Shown in pieces: positions 12,501-24,500 of a stretch of 64,000 nucleotides of DNA. This DNA comes from Argyresthia goedartella. Its lineage: Eukaryota; Arthropoda; Insecta; Lepidoptera; Argyresthiidae. Made by a program: the position numbers and the translations under genes. The number at the start of each line of letters is the position of its first letter. Positions within the stretch are counted from its first letter, which is position 1. The stretch is from contig OX463809.1 of assembly GCA_949825045.1 (NCBI GenBank), forward strand, positions 6,227,501-6,291,500, given 5' to 3'. The notes under the pieces were generated by a model that was not told the origin of the DNA, did not search any database, and saw only the letters and a program-made list of their open reading frames with translations.

Positions 12501-15500
12501 AAGTCACTAGCATATCAATCATTTTGATTTAAATAAAGCATCGTCGAAAACGTTTAACAATCTATCTTACCGAAAGCCGGCGTGTTGTAAAACAAGATGG
12601 CGTCAAGACAACAGCTGATTTACATAGCTTATATCATAGGGTTTACCCTATGATATAAGCTATGTAAATTGCGACATTGCGGCAGCTTAGGTGAAGGGTA
12701 AAGGGGGTGAGCGAAGCGAAGCCCCCTTTATCCTTCGTGATAGGTTGAACATGTACGAACAACAAAAAATACTTAAAACTTAAAATTAAGTACTCATAAA
12801 AAATATATACATATATTGAATATGTCTTGTCGCCTAGGAAAGTTTGGACAACTCGTTAAACGTTTCGTTCACTCACTTGTCTGACGGAATTTTAGTAACT
12901 TGGTTAAATGTCGGTATTTAATTAACGGTCTAGAGAGTTAGTTAAGTGTCTGATTTAACCAATTAACTGCGACATGTAATATTTGAATGAAATGTGACCT
13001 GTCTTTCTTACTCCCCTTTCCCTATAGTTAGTATTTCACCTTCTCATTCGCACCTTTCATTCAGAGACAATGACAATGGCGCGGACTGTACAATGCGAGT
13101 GAACATTGCATTAGCATTGCAAATTCGATGGAGTGTATGAAATTCGACTCGTGCGGTGGAATTCTGCGCCGTGTTTTGTTTGGTGGCTTATCTAATTGGA
13201 ATTTTGAACGTGAATAAAATATGCAGGATGAGACTTGTGAGATATGTGTCGTTAAAATTTGTTTTATATAGAGGAAAGGACGCATATTTGGAATACAGTT
13301 ATTAATGGCATACAGCAATTCGGAATAGCAAGGAATGCAGAAAATAGCAGCGCCATCTTCATTGTATGGACTTTAACATTGAGCAGAAATTGACACTTAA
13401 CAGTTAGGTTTGGACAGAGAGCCTCCAGATTTCGAAAAGTGAAAACCGCAATTTAAGAAAAAAATATATGTTGAATCTGATTTAATCGGTGTAATCCTGT
13501 GTTTAATTTTTAAAGTATGATAAGGTAACAATTTGATTGCGGAAAATTAGGTGTGATTTTGTTGATATACGTATTTATTAACCCACAAATTGAGGTTATG
13601 TCAGATCACGCCATGTTGCTAAATTGGAATACTTAAATTAATATTTTGTATGTTTGTAAATCATAATTTCGCAAGTCTCATAATTTCATAAGTCAATATA
13701 TCCGATTTGTGTTTATATTCCCCTAGCTATTAATATTGGTATTCTTTCAGAATATGGGAAGATATGGACGCTGCAGAATGTGCGGCTGCGACGTCGGATC
13801 ATACTTATGTTATTAATAACCAAAAGAAAATTGGTTCACTTCTCAAGTGAACTAATTGAAATGTGTTTTTTTAATCTGTTTTTAGAATATTAGAACTGCT
13901 TATAGATACCCCTTTGGGTACTGGCTAAAAAGCTGGCATATACGATTGTGATTATTACAATGAACTGAAGTAATTGAATAGTTGTAGACTAATCTTTTTA
14001 TTTTTAACTGTTTTTTAGAATATCAGAAATATCTATGTTTCAGTGCTGGCTATGAAGCCGGATCATTAGATTGTGATTAATCCAAAAAACTAAACTAATT
14101 GATCTTGTTTTAGACCAAGTAAACTGTTGATAAAATTAAACATAACAGATTAAGTTCTGTTGATTATTTCGGACCATTCATTTAGTGTGATGATGATTCC
14201 AGTGAACATAAAATATAATTTTTTAAGTATTACTGAAGACAAATTGGAATATTCAGTTCTTATTTCAGATAGGTAAAGGTAAATTGGAATACCCAATACG
14301 TGTAGTGCAGTAAAATTGGAATACCCAATATTGAGTAGACACTGATTTGAGTTAATACGTTTTCATGACAAGATTTAGTTTTCAATAACTTATAATGTTA
14401 TTAACACCTAACATTGTTTAGCTCAGCATGATGAATACAAATTGGAATACCTCTATACCGAAATACCTACATTTTGGGTTATGCTTGTAATTTTACACAC
14501 TGGCGGTATTTAATTAATTGATAAACAGCTAGTTTTATATTATTTTGTGAACGCACCCTGTAGACTATATTCAAAAATATGAAACCAGTTGAAAGTTAGA
14601 CAGTAATCTCATTAGAGTCTGAGTAAATAGCAATTGTGCTATTCTATACCGTGCGAAAATAAAACACACGCAATCAAGCGAAAATGACTTGTCAAATTCG
14701 AAAGAAATAATTATCATAAAGGTGTGATTTGCGTTGCAAAAAATGCCGTTTCCTTGCTATCTTTTATTTCCAGTCTACAGGGTCTCGCAGAAAAGTGTAG
14801 AAATATTCATGGATAGAATAAATGACGTAGTTAAAAAACTAAAAATCCCGATTCGTGAAGACTTTACCCTCAGAAAAGCACAAAACAAGCGGATTCGATG
14901 AAATTATTACAGTAAAGTGTTAAATAAAGTTTGAAATTAAATTAAATAAACATTCAAGCGGAACCCCACTCTTTTAGATTCAATTGGTCCTGCCTTTAAA
15001 TTAAATTAAACTTAACCCGGTGCTGTAATAATTACATCGAAGATCAATAATGACGCTCATCTGCTTGATTTGAGCTGTTTAGTGTATGGCAGTCGGGTTT
15101 TTTAGTTTTTTATAACGTCATTTATTTCCTGCTGTTTAGAAAAACTTTACGAAAAATCTGTAGATGCTTAGTTTAAAACTTAGGTGCATTATGCATAGCT
15201 TGTGCAAGATTAGTTTATCGGTATTTCCGTACTCGCATTTTAGCCCTTTATTTTGATAACGCTCTTCTTGAAAAAGTTTTTACAGCCCGCACATTCTACG
15301 GGTTCCGTACCCGAAGGGTTGCAAACGGGAGGGGTCTCCCCGTCTGTCCGTCCGTCCGCCAGCGGGCTATGTCTCATGAACCGTGTCGGTAGAGAATTCA
15401 ACTTTTCACAGAATGTGTATATCTGTTATGAACTAAACGAGAGTTTATAAATTAAAGCATCCCCTTAGAAGAGACGTGTTTGAACACCATGATTCAAATA

Positions 15501-18500
15501 TGATCGTAGATTTCGCGGCTTATCAGATTGTTGTGGTGGCGCAATTGATCTGATATCGGTTGCGCTATCTTAAAGTTCTGGGTTCAAATCCACGTACGGA
15601 CATGATATAATTTTCTTTTTGTTTTATTATTTTTTGTGCATAAGTTTTCTTGTATGATGGTACCGAATCCTTCGTGTACGTGTCCGACCCGCACTTGACC
15701 GAAAATGAAATGTTCCCAGTGACACTTGCGCCATCAAGACGAATCTAATGAAACTAAAACTAAAACACCTCATTTGTTCAAATCCGTCAAGCTGTTTGGA
15801 CTGTAGGGGCCTTACCACAAAAAAATAAACTACTGTTCAACACTTGTTTAAAAACAAAAACTGACTGACAATTTGACGTTTGTTTTGAGTTAAAACGCTG
15901 TTTAATATTTTTGTGGTAACACGGCTTAGGTTTTTTGAAATTTTTAAACACCCACATCTCCGCTATTTTGAATAAAATACCAAAAACTGAAACAACATTA
16001 TTTTTTAATTTTTATTATCGAACCTGCTCACAAAAAATCACGAGAATCAGTTGAGAAATGCGGCCAGTGAACATCCGGACACACATCTGGGCATATGAAA
16101 GCATTTTTGCTTAATCCTGCGACGGAGACGCTTCTTCGCTCGGTCAATAAATAAATAATTCTATAAAACTTTCATTCAAACCGATTTTATTAGAACAACT
16201 GAATTTTTCACTTCTTCATACCTACATATCGGGCCGGGCAAAAAAATCTTTTGGCTACAGATATGGGTAAGGGGCTGACGAAAAGTAAAGTGGGATTCTT
16301 AGAAGTAGCATTTGGCATCTGTCAACAGTAGCGACACAGCAATGCTTCGGTCTCCCTACCTCTCCTGAGCAAAACAAGGAGAAGAAGACTGCCGCATAGC
16401 TCTCTCCCTACTGTTGACAGATGTCAAATACTATTTCTACTCAACTCTAATACGTGTATGTCGATTGTATAGGCACCTCCTTTTGTTCGCTTCTGAGTGG
16501 GCCTTATGGCTGGCCATTAAAAGTAAAAGATAAAACCTTTGTGCCTATGAATGCAGATTTAACAGCCAACTTTCTGCTCGTTATTCTAATGGCGCTCGTA
16601 TTCATGGGAATATTGGTGATGTAACTTGAATGGGTTATGAGATTGATGGAAAGCAATATATTGTTATATGGGTCTGTATTAAATGTGCCGCAATGACTAC
16701 AAAACCAGGTTAAACACTACATGCTCCTGAGTACTCACTTAACTATTTTACTTACTACTATCCTATAATAGTGTAGTCTCAGTTAGAATGACTAACTCGT
16801 ATCGGCAACGTTGAATCAAAGGAGAGGCTGTAGTATCTCTCCTTAGATATATAATACAATCCCTTCTCAGATCTTCAATCAACTCTCCAAGTATCCTTTG
16901 AACTGCCTTAGACCAAGCGCCTACCTACTACGTGACTTTGACATAGACCACGTCTGCACGGCATGTCTCTTCAGGTACCCAAATTCTTCAATTCCGATTG
17001 GGTAAAATAAAATGCTGGTTGGTTACACAAGACATTTTTTATGCCTTTGTTGCATAATCGACTATTTATCGTTCATATTTTTTAGTAAATATTCTAGAAT
17101 AGTTCTACAATATTTATCTAAAGTCGTCGAAAAGGAATATCAAAATGAAAGTAGAGATTTTTATATCTCGAGAACAATAAGCAAAACGCATGAAAGGAGT
17201 TCCTAAGAGACAAAGAGAAATCGCTGTGCAGCCGACATCAATGCCATTATTGATGGTCAGTGATCTGATCACACAGCTTCCGTTTATGAAAATTGTCGCT
17301 ACCAGAATATCTATTCAAATGTCGGTATTTTACATGCCTAGCTACTACATTCCTTTACATATTCTCGGCTTTTCCTAGAAGAGGGTTTTGGATGTTCAGT
17401 TCAGTTCAGTTCTTTATTGCCATAAATTACACGTTTATAAAGATCTTATGATAAAAACAATAATGAGTCAGTGTAATTTTACTCATAAGAGTGTAGCAAC
17501 TTATTATACAAGGATTTAAATACTAACAAGGCAATTATAATATAATTTACACAGTCACAAAGTCATAAAAGAATAAAAACTACACACGATTATTTGAATT
17601 TTAATATCCTAAATAATGTCATTTTGTGGAATTCTATTTCGTTATCTTATTATTAATTAATTATAATTATAATATTCATATAAGTCATATGGACACATTT
17701 CTAATAGATATTTATTAAGTTTATTAAAAAAGGAGATTCCAGATAAAGCTTTGATATCTTCAGGCTTATTGTAAATTTTTACTGCGGTCACCTTTGTGCT
17801 ACGTGTGTGCGACATTGTTCTGCTCAACGGAATTTCTAAATTCAGTTTGTGTTTATTATTCAGCCTTTCACTTACACCAGGCGGCCTCTGGGGAAACTTT
17901 TTAGGATAGCGCCTGACCAACTTGCATAACTCTGTTATGTGGAGTTCTGTAATGGTATGAATCTTAAGTTTTTTAAAAGAACAGCGGCATGAATCCATAC
18001 TGGACTTAAGATCGTCAAGAATACGGATTGCCCTTTTTTGTAATGTGAAGATCTTTTTAATTTCAATACAACCCCCCCAGACCGCTAAACCATATATTAT
18101 CCTAGACTGGAAGAACGCAAAGTAAGCCTGTAGAGCAGCTGTTTTTGTCGATATCCTCCTCAAAGACCGCAATGCGTAGCAGAAACTACTGAGTCTACCT
18201 TCAAGAACTTCAACGTGTCGTTTCCAATTTAAGTTACAGTCTGTATGGATTCCTAAGAATTTGGCATACGGAACCGATTCTATTTTTTTGCCGTTTACTT
18301 GAATGTCAAGGTGTGGCAAATGGGTGTTGTAGTTTTTAAAATACATGAGTTTCGTTTTGCTAACATTTGTACTCAGATTTAAAGAATTAAACCAATTTAC
18401 AACAACGCCGATCGTTGTATTAATTTCTTTGGCTAAATCTTCACACTCGCTACGTTCAAATTTAAAAAACACAGAGACGTCATCCGCAAAAATTACAATT

Positions 18501-21500
18501 TTATTGTTTACTAAAAGCGGAAGGTGATTGATATATATTAAAAACAAAATTGGGCCCAATATACTACCCTGTGGCACTCCTATTTTAGTTTCGCGGCAGC
18601 TTGACTCTACATTTTTTAAGATCATTTTTTCTCCCATGGTTGGTAACAAGACACTCTGTTTTCGCTCGCTTAGGTATGAAACAAACCAATCATTAACCGG
18701 GCCCCGTATGCCGTAACGGTTTAAAATCTCCACCAGAATTACATGACTTACGTTTTCGAAAGCCTTTGATAGGTCAAGGAGAACTGTCATGACGTTTGAG
18801 TTTCTATTTAAGGCTTCAGCAACATAGTCTGTCATGTCGAAAATAGCGTCTATGGTGGAAATGTCTTTTTGAAATCCGAATTGTTCTTTTGCCAATATAT
18901 TTTCCGCGCACAGATAAAGACTTAACTTTTCTGCCATAACTTTTTCGAACAGTTTTGACAAAACTGGGAGCAACGATATGGGTCTGTAGTTTGTGACATC
19001 CAGTAGGTCGTCTTTTTTATGTATCGGTATTACCTGAGCCTTTTTTAGTCTTGATGGAAAGACGCCTTCTCTTAGCGACAAATTTATGAGGTAGAGGAGT
19101 GGGATCGCTATGGCATCATATATATGCTTTATGACGCTAGCCGATATAGCGTCATAGCCACTTGATTTCTTATTTTTAAGGTTCCTCACGTGTTTGTGAA
19201 GTTCGCCGATCTCAATTTCATTTACGAACATAGATCTATGGTGGAAATCGGGTAATTTTATTTGAGAATTTCCCCTTGGCATTTCAGACAAATCTGTGAA
19301 GTGGTGGTTGAATAAATTTGCTGCTTCATTATTACACTTTGCTGTTTTTTTTCTATCCGTTAGACCCCTGTAATCTCGAATATCTAAATCTTTTCTCCCT
19401 TTTATATTCAAGTTTATTAGGTTCCAGGTGGCTTTTACTTTATCGTGAGAGACTAAAATCATTTTTTCGTTTGCAAGTTTCTTTGACATCTCTATAACTC
19501 GCCCTAAAATAGTAGAGTATAACTTATAATGCTCGAGCTGCTGAATATTTTTGGATTGCTTAGCTTTAACGAAGAGATCTCTTTTAGTCTTGCTTGACTT
19601 TCTAATGCCTGGGGTGAGCCAGTCTTTTTCTGTTTTGTTTTTGGAGGCGTCACCTCTTACTTTAATTAAAGGACAACAAAAGTCGAAAGCTTCCAATAAA
19701 ACATCATGAAAGATGTTGAAGCTCTTTTCTAAGTCAGGCTCAGCAAATACTCTATCCCATGATGTTTGCTGTACGCTTTCTTTCAGTTTTTCAAGGTTAG
19801 AGATCATAACATTTCTTACTTGTATGAAGTATTTTGTAGGGCCCTTTTTTGTGGTAGGTTGAGAGAAGCGTACTGAAGTGTATGGTCTGATAATCCTAAT
19901 TCTATAACACGTGTGTCTCCTAAGTCTATATTGGAAATCATGTTATCAATACAGGTTTGGCTGTGGCTGGTAATGCGGGTTGGCTCTTTTATATAAAGCT
20001 TTACATTGTACGACTGTAGTACCCCGATAAACTCCCTAGCCTCAACTGACTCTACAAGGGTGTTGATATTAAAGTCACCACATATTATGATTTTACGTTC
20101 CCTATATTTAAATACATAAGTTAAGACGTTTTCAAGATGTTGATGGAAATTATCATCTTTTTCTGTCTTGGGTCTGTATAAACTAATTACATAGTATCCA
20201 TACAAGTCGATCCCACATATTTCAAAGATGTAAGGAATGGAATAGTCTTTTAGCTTTTTTAAGTCAGTATAGCGATTTCCTACCTTTACATATATGCAAC
20301 AGCCACCTTTACTGGTTCTATTTTTGCGACAGAAGCTGCATGCTAATTTAAACCCAGCTATAATAATCCTCTCTAAATCTTCCTGGACTCTATGATGCTC
20401 AGTTATACATAAAACTTCAACACTTTTTTCATTGCTGAGCCATATCTCCAGTAAAGACACCTTTGCAGCGTTTAAACTCTGAATATTTAAATGTACAATT
20501 TTTCTAAGTTGTTGCTGATCATTGTGACTGTTTACAAAAAAACTTGGCTTTTTACGGGAGAGTTTAGAGTTGAAGTTGGGTTCGAACTCTCTTCTATTTG
20601 GCTGTTTACCGGATATGTAGAAGTTACAACATCTACACAAGTTTGAGTCTCTACGCTAATACACACGGGTCTCCCAGACGCTACATCCCGCGTTTGAGAA
20701 TTTGAAGTTGAATTGGGGTTCGAACTCTCTTCTGTTTGGCAGTTTACAGAGTATGTACGAGTTACATCTACGCAAGTTTGAATCTCTACGCTAATATACA
20801 CAGGTCTCACAGGCGCTACATCCCGCATTTGAGTGAATTCAGAATATTTTTGGCTGTAGCAGAGTCTTAGAATATCCCTCAAAAGGAATTTACATGCGAG
20901 TTCCTTAGAGAGTATAGTACGACTTCTATTTTCAGAGTCCCATATATCAATGTAGGTGCTGTGTGAAAAGCGTGAGCTTAGCAGTCTGAGAGTGCTGTTT
21001 ACTTTATTTTCATTTAAATACCTGTTTTGGTCAACGTTACATAGAATGACATTTGTGTTTGCTAGTTGGTTTAGGTTGTAATACAGTAGAGATTTTAATT
21101 TTAAGGGATCTTTATAATTTTTTCCCGCTATTATTATAACAATATCGCAGACTGTAAGGTCTTTACAGAGAGAGTTACATGAGTTTAGCACTTGATCTAG
21201 AGTGGCATTTGGTTTTATGATAGACTCTACTTGAAATTCGCTACCAAGTGTTTTTGATAGTATTTTATTCATACCTCTACCGGTTTCATCTGACAGTAAC
21301 ATAACTCTCCGTTTTGGTTTTCGGCTGGACTCTTTGGTTTTAATCAATTTGTCTTGAATTTTGTTGGCTGTGTCCTCTATTTTTAAGTCTTTGGTCTTCT
21401 CTGGCTCACTCGTACTTGACATTTTATTCTTGTTGGTCGGGATGTTGTTGTCGACACGTACAGATGCGAGATCACTAGACGTCTGCCTCGGTTCATCCAT

Positions 21501-24500
21501 CTGCTATATGGTCCATCTGTGCTACCACTCTACTTGTGAGTTCTCTTGGTGATTTGCGAGGGTACCCCATTTGGATCAGACTGGGTTTGGTACTGATTCT
21601 GCTATATTGTCGAGAGTAAAATTTTGGGGATGACGTGTGTGTAGATGGCGCTGGTTCACCAAAACCCAAAGCTTTAAATATCTCGATCTTTTTCTTGCAG
21701 TCTGCTAATGTCTTCTTCAAAGAGCTAACTTCCAGGTTGAGACTGTCAACTTCATTATTTGCCACCTCGAGATCCGAGAGGAGTCGCCGAGAGATGTAAC
21801 TATGGACAGCTTCATAGCACATTAGTTTAGCTGAATTGTATGCTGTATTTCTGTATTTTTGACTCAAAGATTACGTGTTAAGTTGGAGGAGATCGATCGC
21901 GATGGGTCAAGGAAAACCAACTTAATGGTTGTTTGGTTTCGTACACTAGCCAAATATTGGATTAGTGGAATTCTTAATTGGTCTATTTTTGTAATCTAAT
22001 GTTAGTTTGAACACTAACGTTAAAATAGTAGTAGGTAGATTACATAATTTAACCTCTAAATATGGCTGTAGATTGTCAATCAATAAATAAAGGAGTATTT
22101 AAACGTATGACTGTAAATCCAGTTTTAAGTTTAAAATACTGGTTTTGCCTGAATGAATTACTGAATAAAGACAAAAAATGAGCGCGGCTAGAAATACTGG
22201 CTTCGTCTGACAATATTACTGAATTGCGCGACTAGAATAAAAAATCGTGTACTCCCTGACATTTAGGAATGAGTTACGTAAAAAAAAGGTACCAAACTGG
22301 GAAAACGGTTTCGAGATAATTATATTCCTATCTGTAAAAACATAATGTACTTCATTGTCCTCTCTAGTTTGTTCAAATTGCCTTAGCTGTTTAAGTTGGC
22401 TGTTCTGTAAATCTGTCAGGTATATCAACAGTTTTCCTCGATAGTCAGTCGATAACGCGGACGTCAGTCGGTACTTAAACAAATATTGATATTAACATAA
22501 CATAGCGTCACGCCTTTCCCATACGGAGTGGCAGAGGCACAATTGTTCCCACGTTCAGCCAGTACTCCATTTTGCGTGACAGGGGCTAGCCCATACTCAT
22601 ACTCATACTCATATATTTATTGGTCATTGTGGTATACTTTAACCCATCGCCGCAGCTATCGAGTAATGAAGGTTTCCTCACGACATTTACCATCACCGTT
22701 ACGACGTCCGATAATGTACTTTAGATAAATTAATTAGGAATAATTATTATTAATAATAATAATTAATTATTTATATTCTCTGTACTTTTTTTCATGAATC
22801 TTTTGCTTAATAAATTTCTTATCGTTTGGAATCTGAAAGGAGCAACGTGGTCTATTGGGTTTCACGCTTGCTTCTCACACAGGATTGATATTATAGTTTT
22901 TAGTTTTATAATCGGAAACAAACAGCCTCAAGTACAACCATTTCAAAACTGTGAGCAAGTGACGTCAGGAGGGGTGTTATTCAAAAAAATATAAAAAATA
23001 TGGCATGCATTGCCCGAAATATTCATTCGAAAAAGCAACTTAAAATCCTTATTTAGAGTAATGTAAAATACAAAACCTTTAACCTAACAAGGAGGACAAA
23101 GGGGGCTTTGCTTCGCTCACTCCTTTTACCCTTCATCTACCCTGACCCACAACTTCGCTCAGACAGTTTTCCGCTGTTCATGGTCATTCACTCCATTAGA
23201 TTTTTATTCGCTCTTTTATTATTTCGCATAATACAAGAGCCGAGCAGTAGCACGATCCGCACGACATCCGTTTGTCGCATCTAACTATTACACTCTAACT
23301 ATCAAAATCCGCGACTTACTGACACTTCTCGTCTCAACATAAAACTCGAGTTGCGAGGGACGTGCTAAGACGTGCACGTGGGCTGCACAGAAAGCGTGCA
23401 GGAAACGCGGACGAAGCGACGTGCACGGATCTTATAACCGAAACCAACCGAACCTCCGTCAGATATGGTTTGCTTTCAACTATCTCGGTTAGGATGCTAA
23501 TTCTCTGGTTAAAGATATCCGAGAGACTTCCTAGTTAGTAGTTATATTGAGCAGTATAACTATTTGGACGAATCCGACCCAAATTAATCGAATCCATTTA
23601 GTTATACTGAGCAATATAACTATTTGGACGAATCCGACCCAAATTAATTGAATCCATTTAGTTATACTGAGCAGTATAACTATTTGGACGAATCCGACCC
23701 AAATTAATCGAATCCATTTAGTAATACTGAGCAATATAACTATTTGGACGAATCCGACCCAAATTAATTGAATCCATTTAGTTATACGGAGCAGTATAAC
23801 TATTTGGACAAATCCGACCCAAATTAATCGAATCCATTTAGTTATACTGAGCAATATAACTATTTGGACGAATCCGACCCAAATCAATCGAATCCATTTA
23901 GTTATACTGAGCAATATAACTATTTGGACGAATCCGACCCAAATTAATCGAATCCATTTAGTTATACTGAGCAGTATAACTATTGGATTTTTTTGTCCAT
24001 TTTGTTATATCGTATAACTAGATGGACGAATCCTTCAGAATATCGTCTTTCCTGCGAGCATCGTTGACTCTCTCATATCACAACATCAAAATGTAAGTAA
24101 GAAGCCTGATATATTTTTTTCAACATTTATTTTCAGGCACAAACATTGCGTCTGGCCTCACACTAGGATAGCTTGTGTCGTGGGAACCAGAAAAAGCGAC
24201 GTCGCACACAAACATCCAAGACCTGGGGGTGTTTTTTTCTAAATCCCCGGCCGGGTTTCGAATTCGGGACCTCTGGCTTGGCAGGTAGGGCCTCGAACCG
24301 GGTCGCCACAAAGGTCGTCTCTTAAGGCCCAAGATCACATAAAACCACTGAAGAGAGCTTTGGCAAACAAAAATATAAAATTATTTCCAATAAATTCATA
24401 GGTCTCAGAAAATTATATGTTATTGACAAAGAGATAATCTAATTTAAATACTATGTCGTTAAACGATTGGATTAATTTCGCTCGATCGTAAAAATCCTGA

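Larger units (their letters stand above)
17395..21867 (-). mobile_element. Nearly complete CR1/L2-group LINE
   Basis: One non-LTR retrotransposon on the minus strand: ORF1 in two frames, endonuclease, reverse transcriptase, a 3' UTR, an AATAAAG signal at about 17415, and a tail of four imperfect CTGAA-type units ending near 17395. The tandem-repeat tail instead of poly-A, the SGNH-like ORF1, and the order EN-RT without RNase H suit the CR1/L2 group (Daphne-like). The 5' end beyond 21867 is not defined. Large open frames (716, 274, 322 and 124 codons) indicate a recent insertion. It lies in the 14.3 kb CPAP3 intron in the same direction as the gene. Confidence 0.9.

Noticed and set aside
13750..13850. 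Terminal exon of a plus-strand gene
   Set aside because: Two decayed tandem neighbours with the same start suggest a repeat; no partner exon or domain was found. Kept only as a finding.
23531..23914. Long minus-strand frame with 20-residue repeats (ILLSITKWIRLIWVGFVQIV)
   Set aside because: It arises from the 60-bp satellite, whose period is a multiple of three. Upstream signals and domain evidence are absent.
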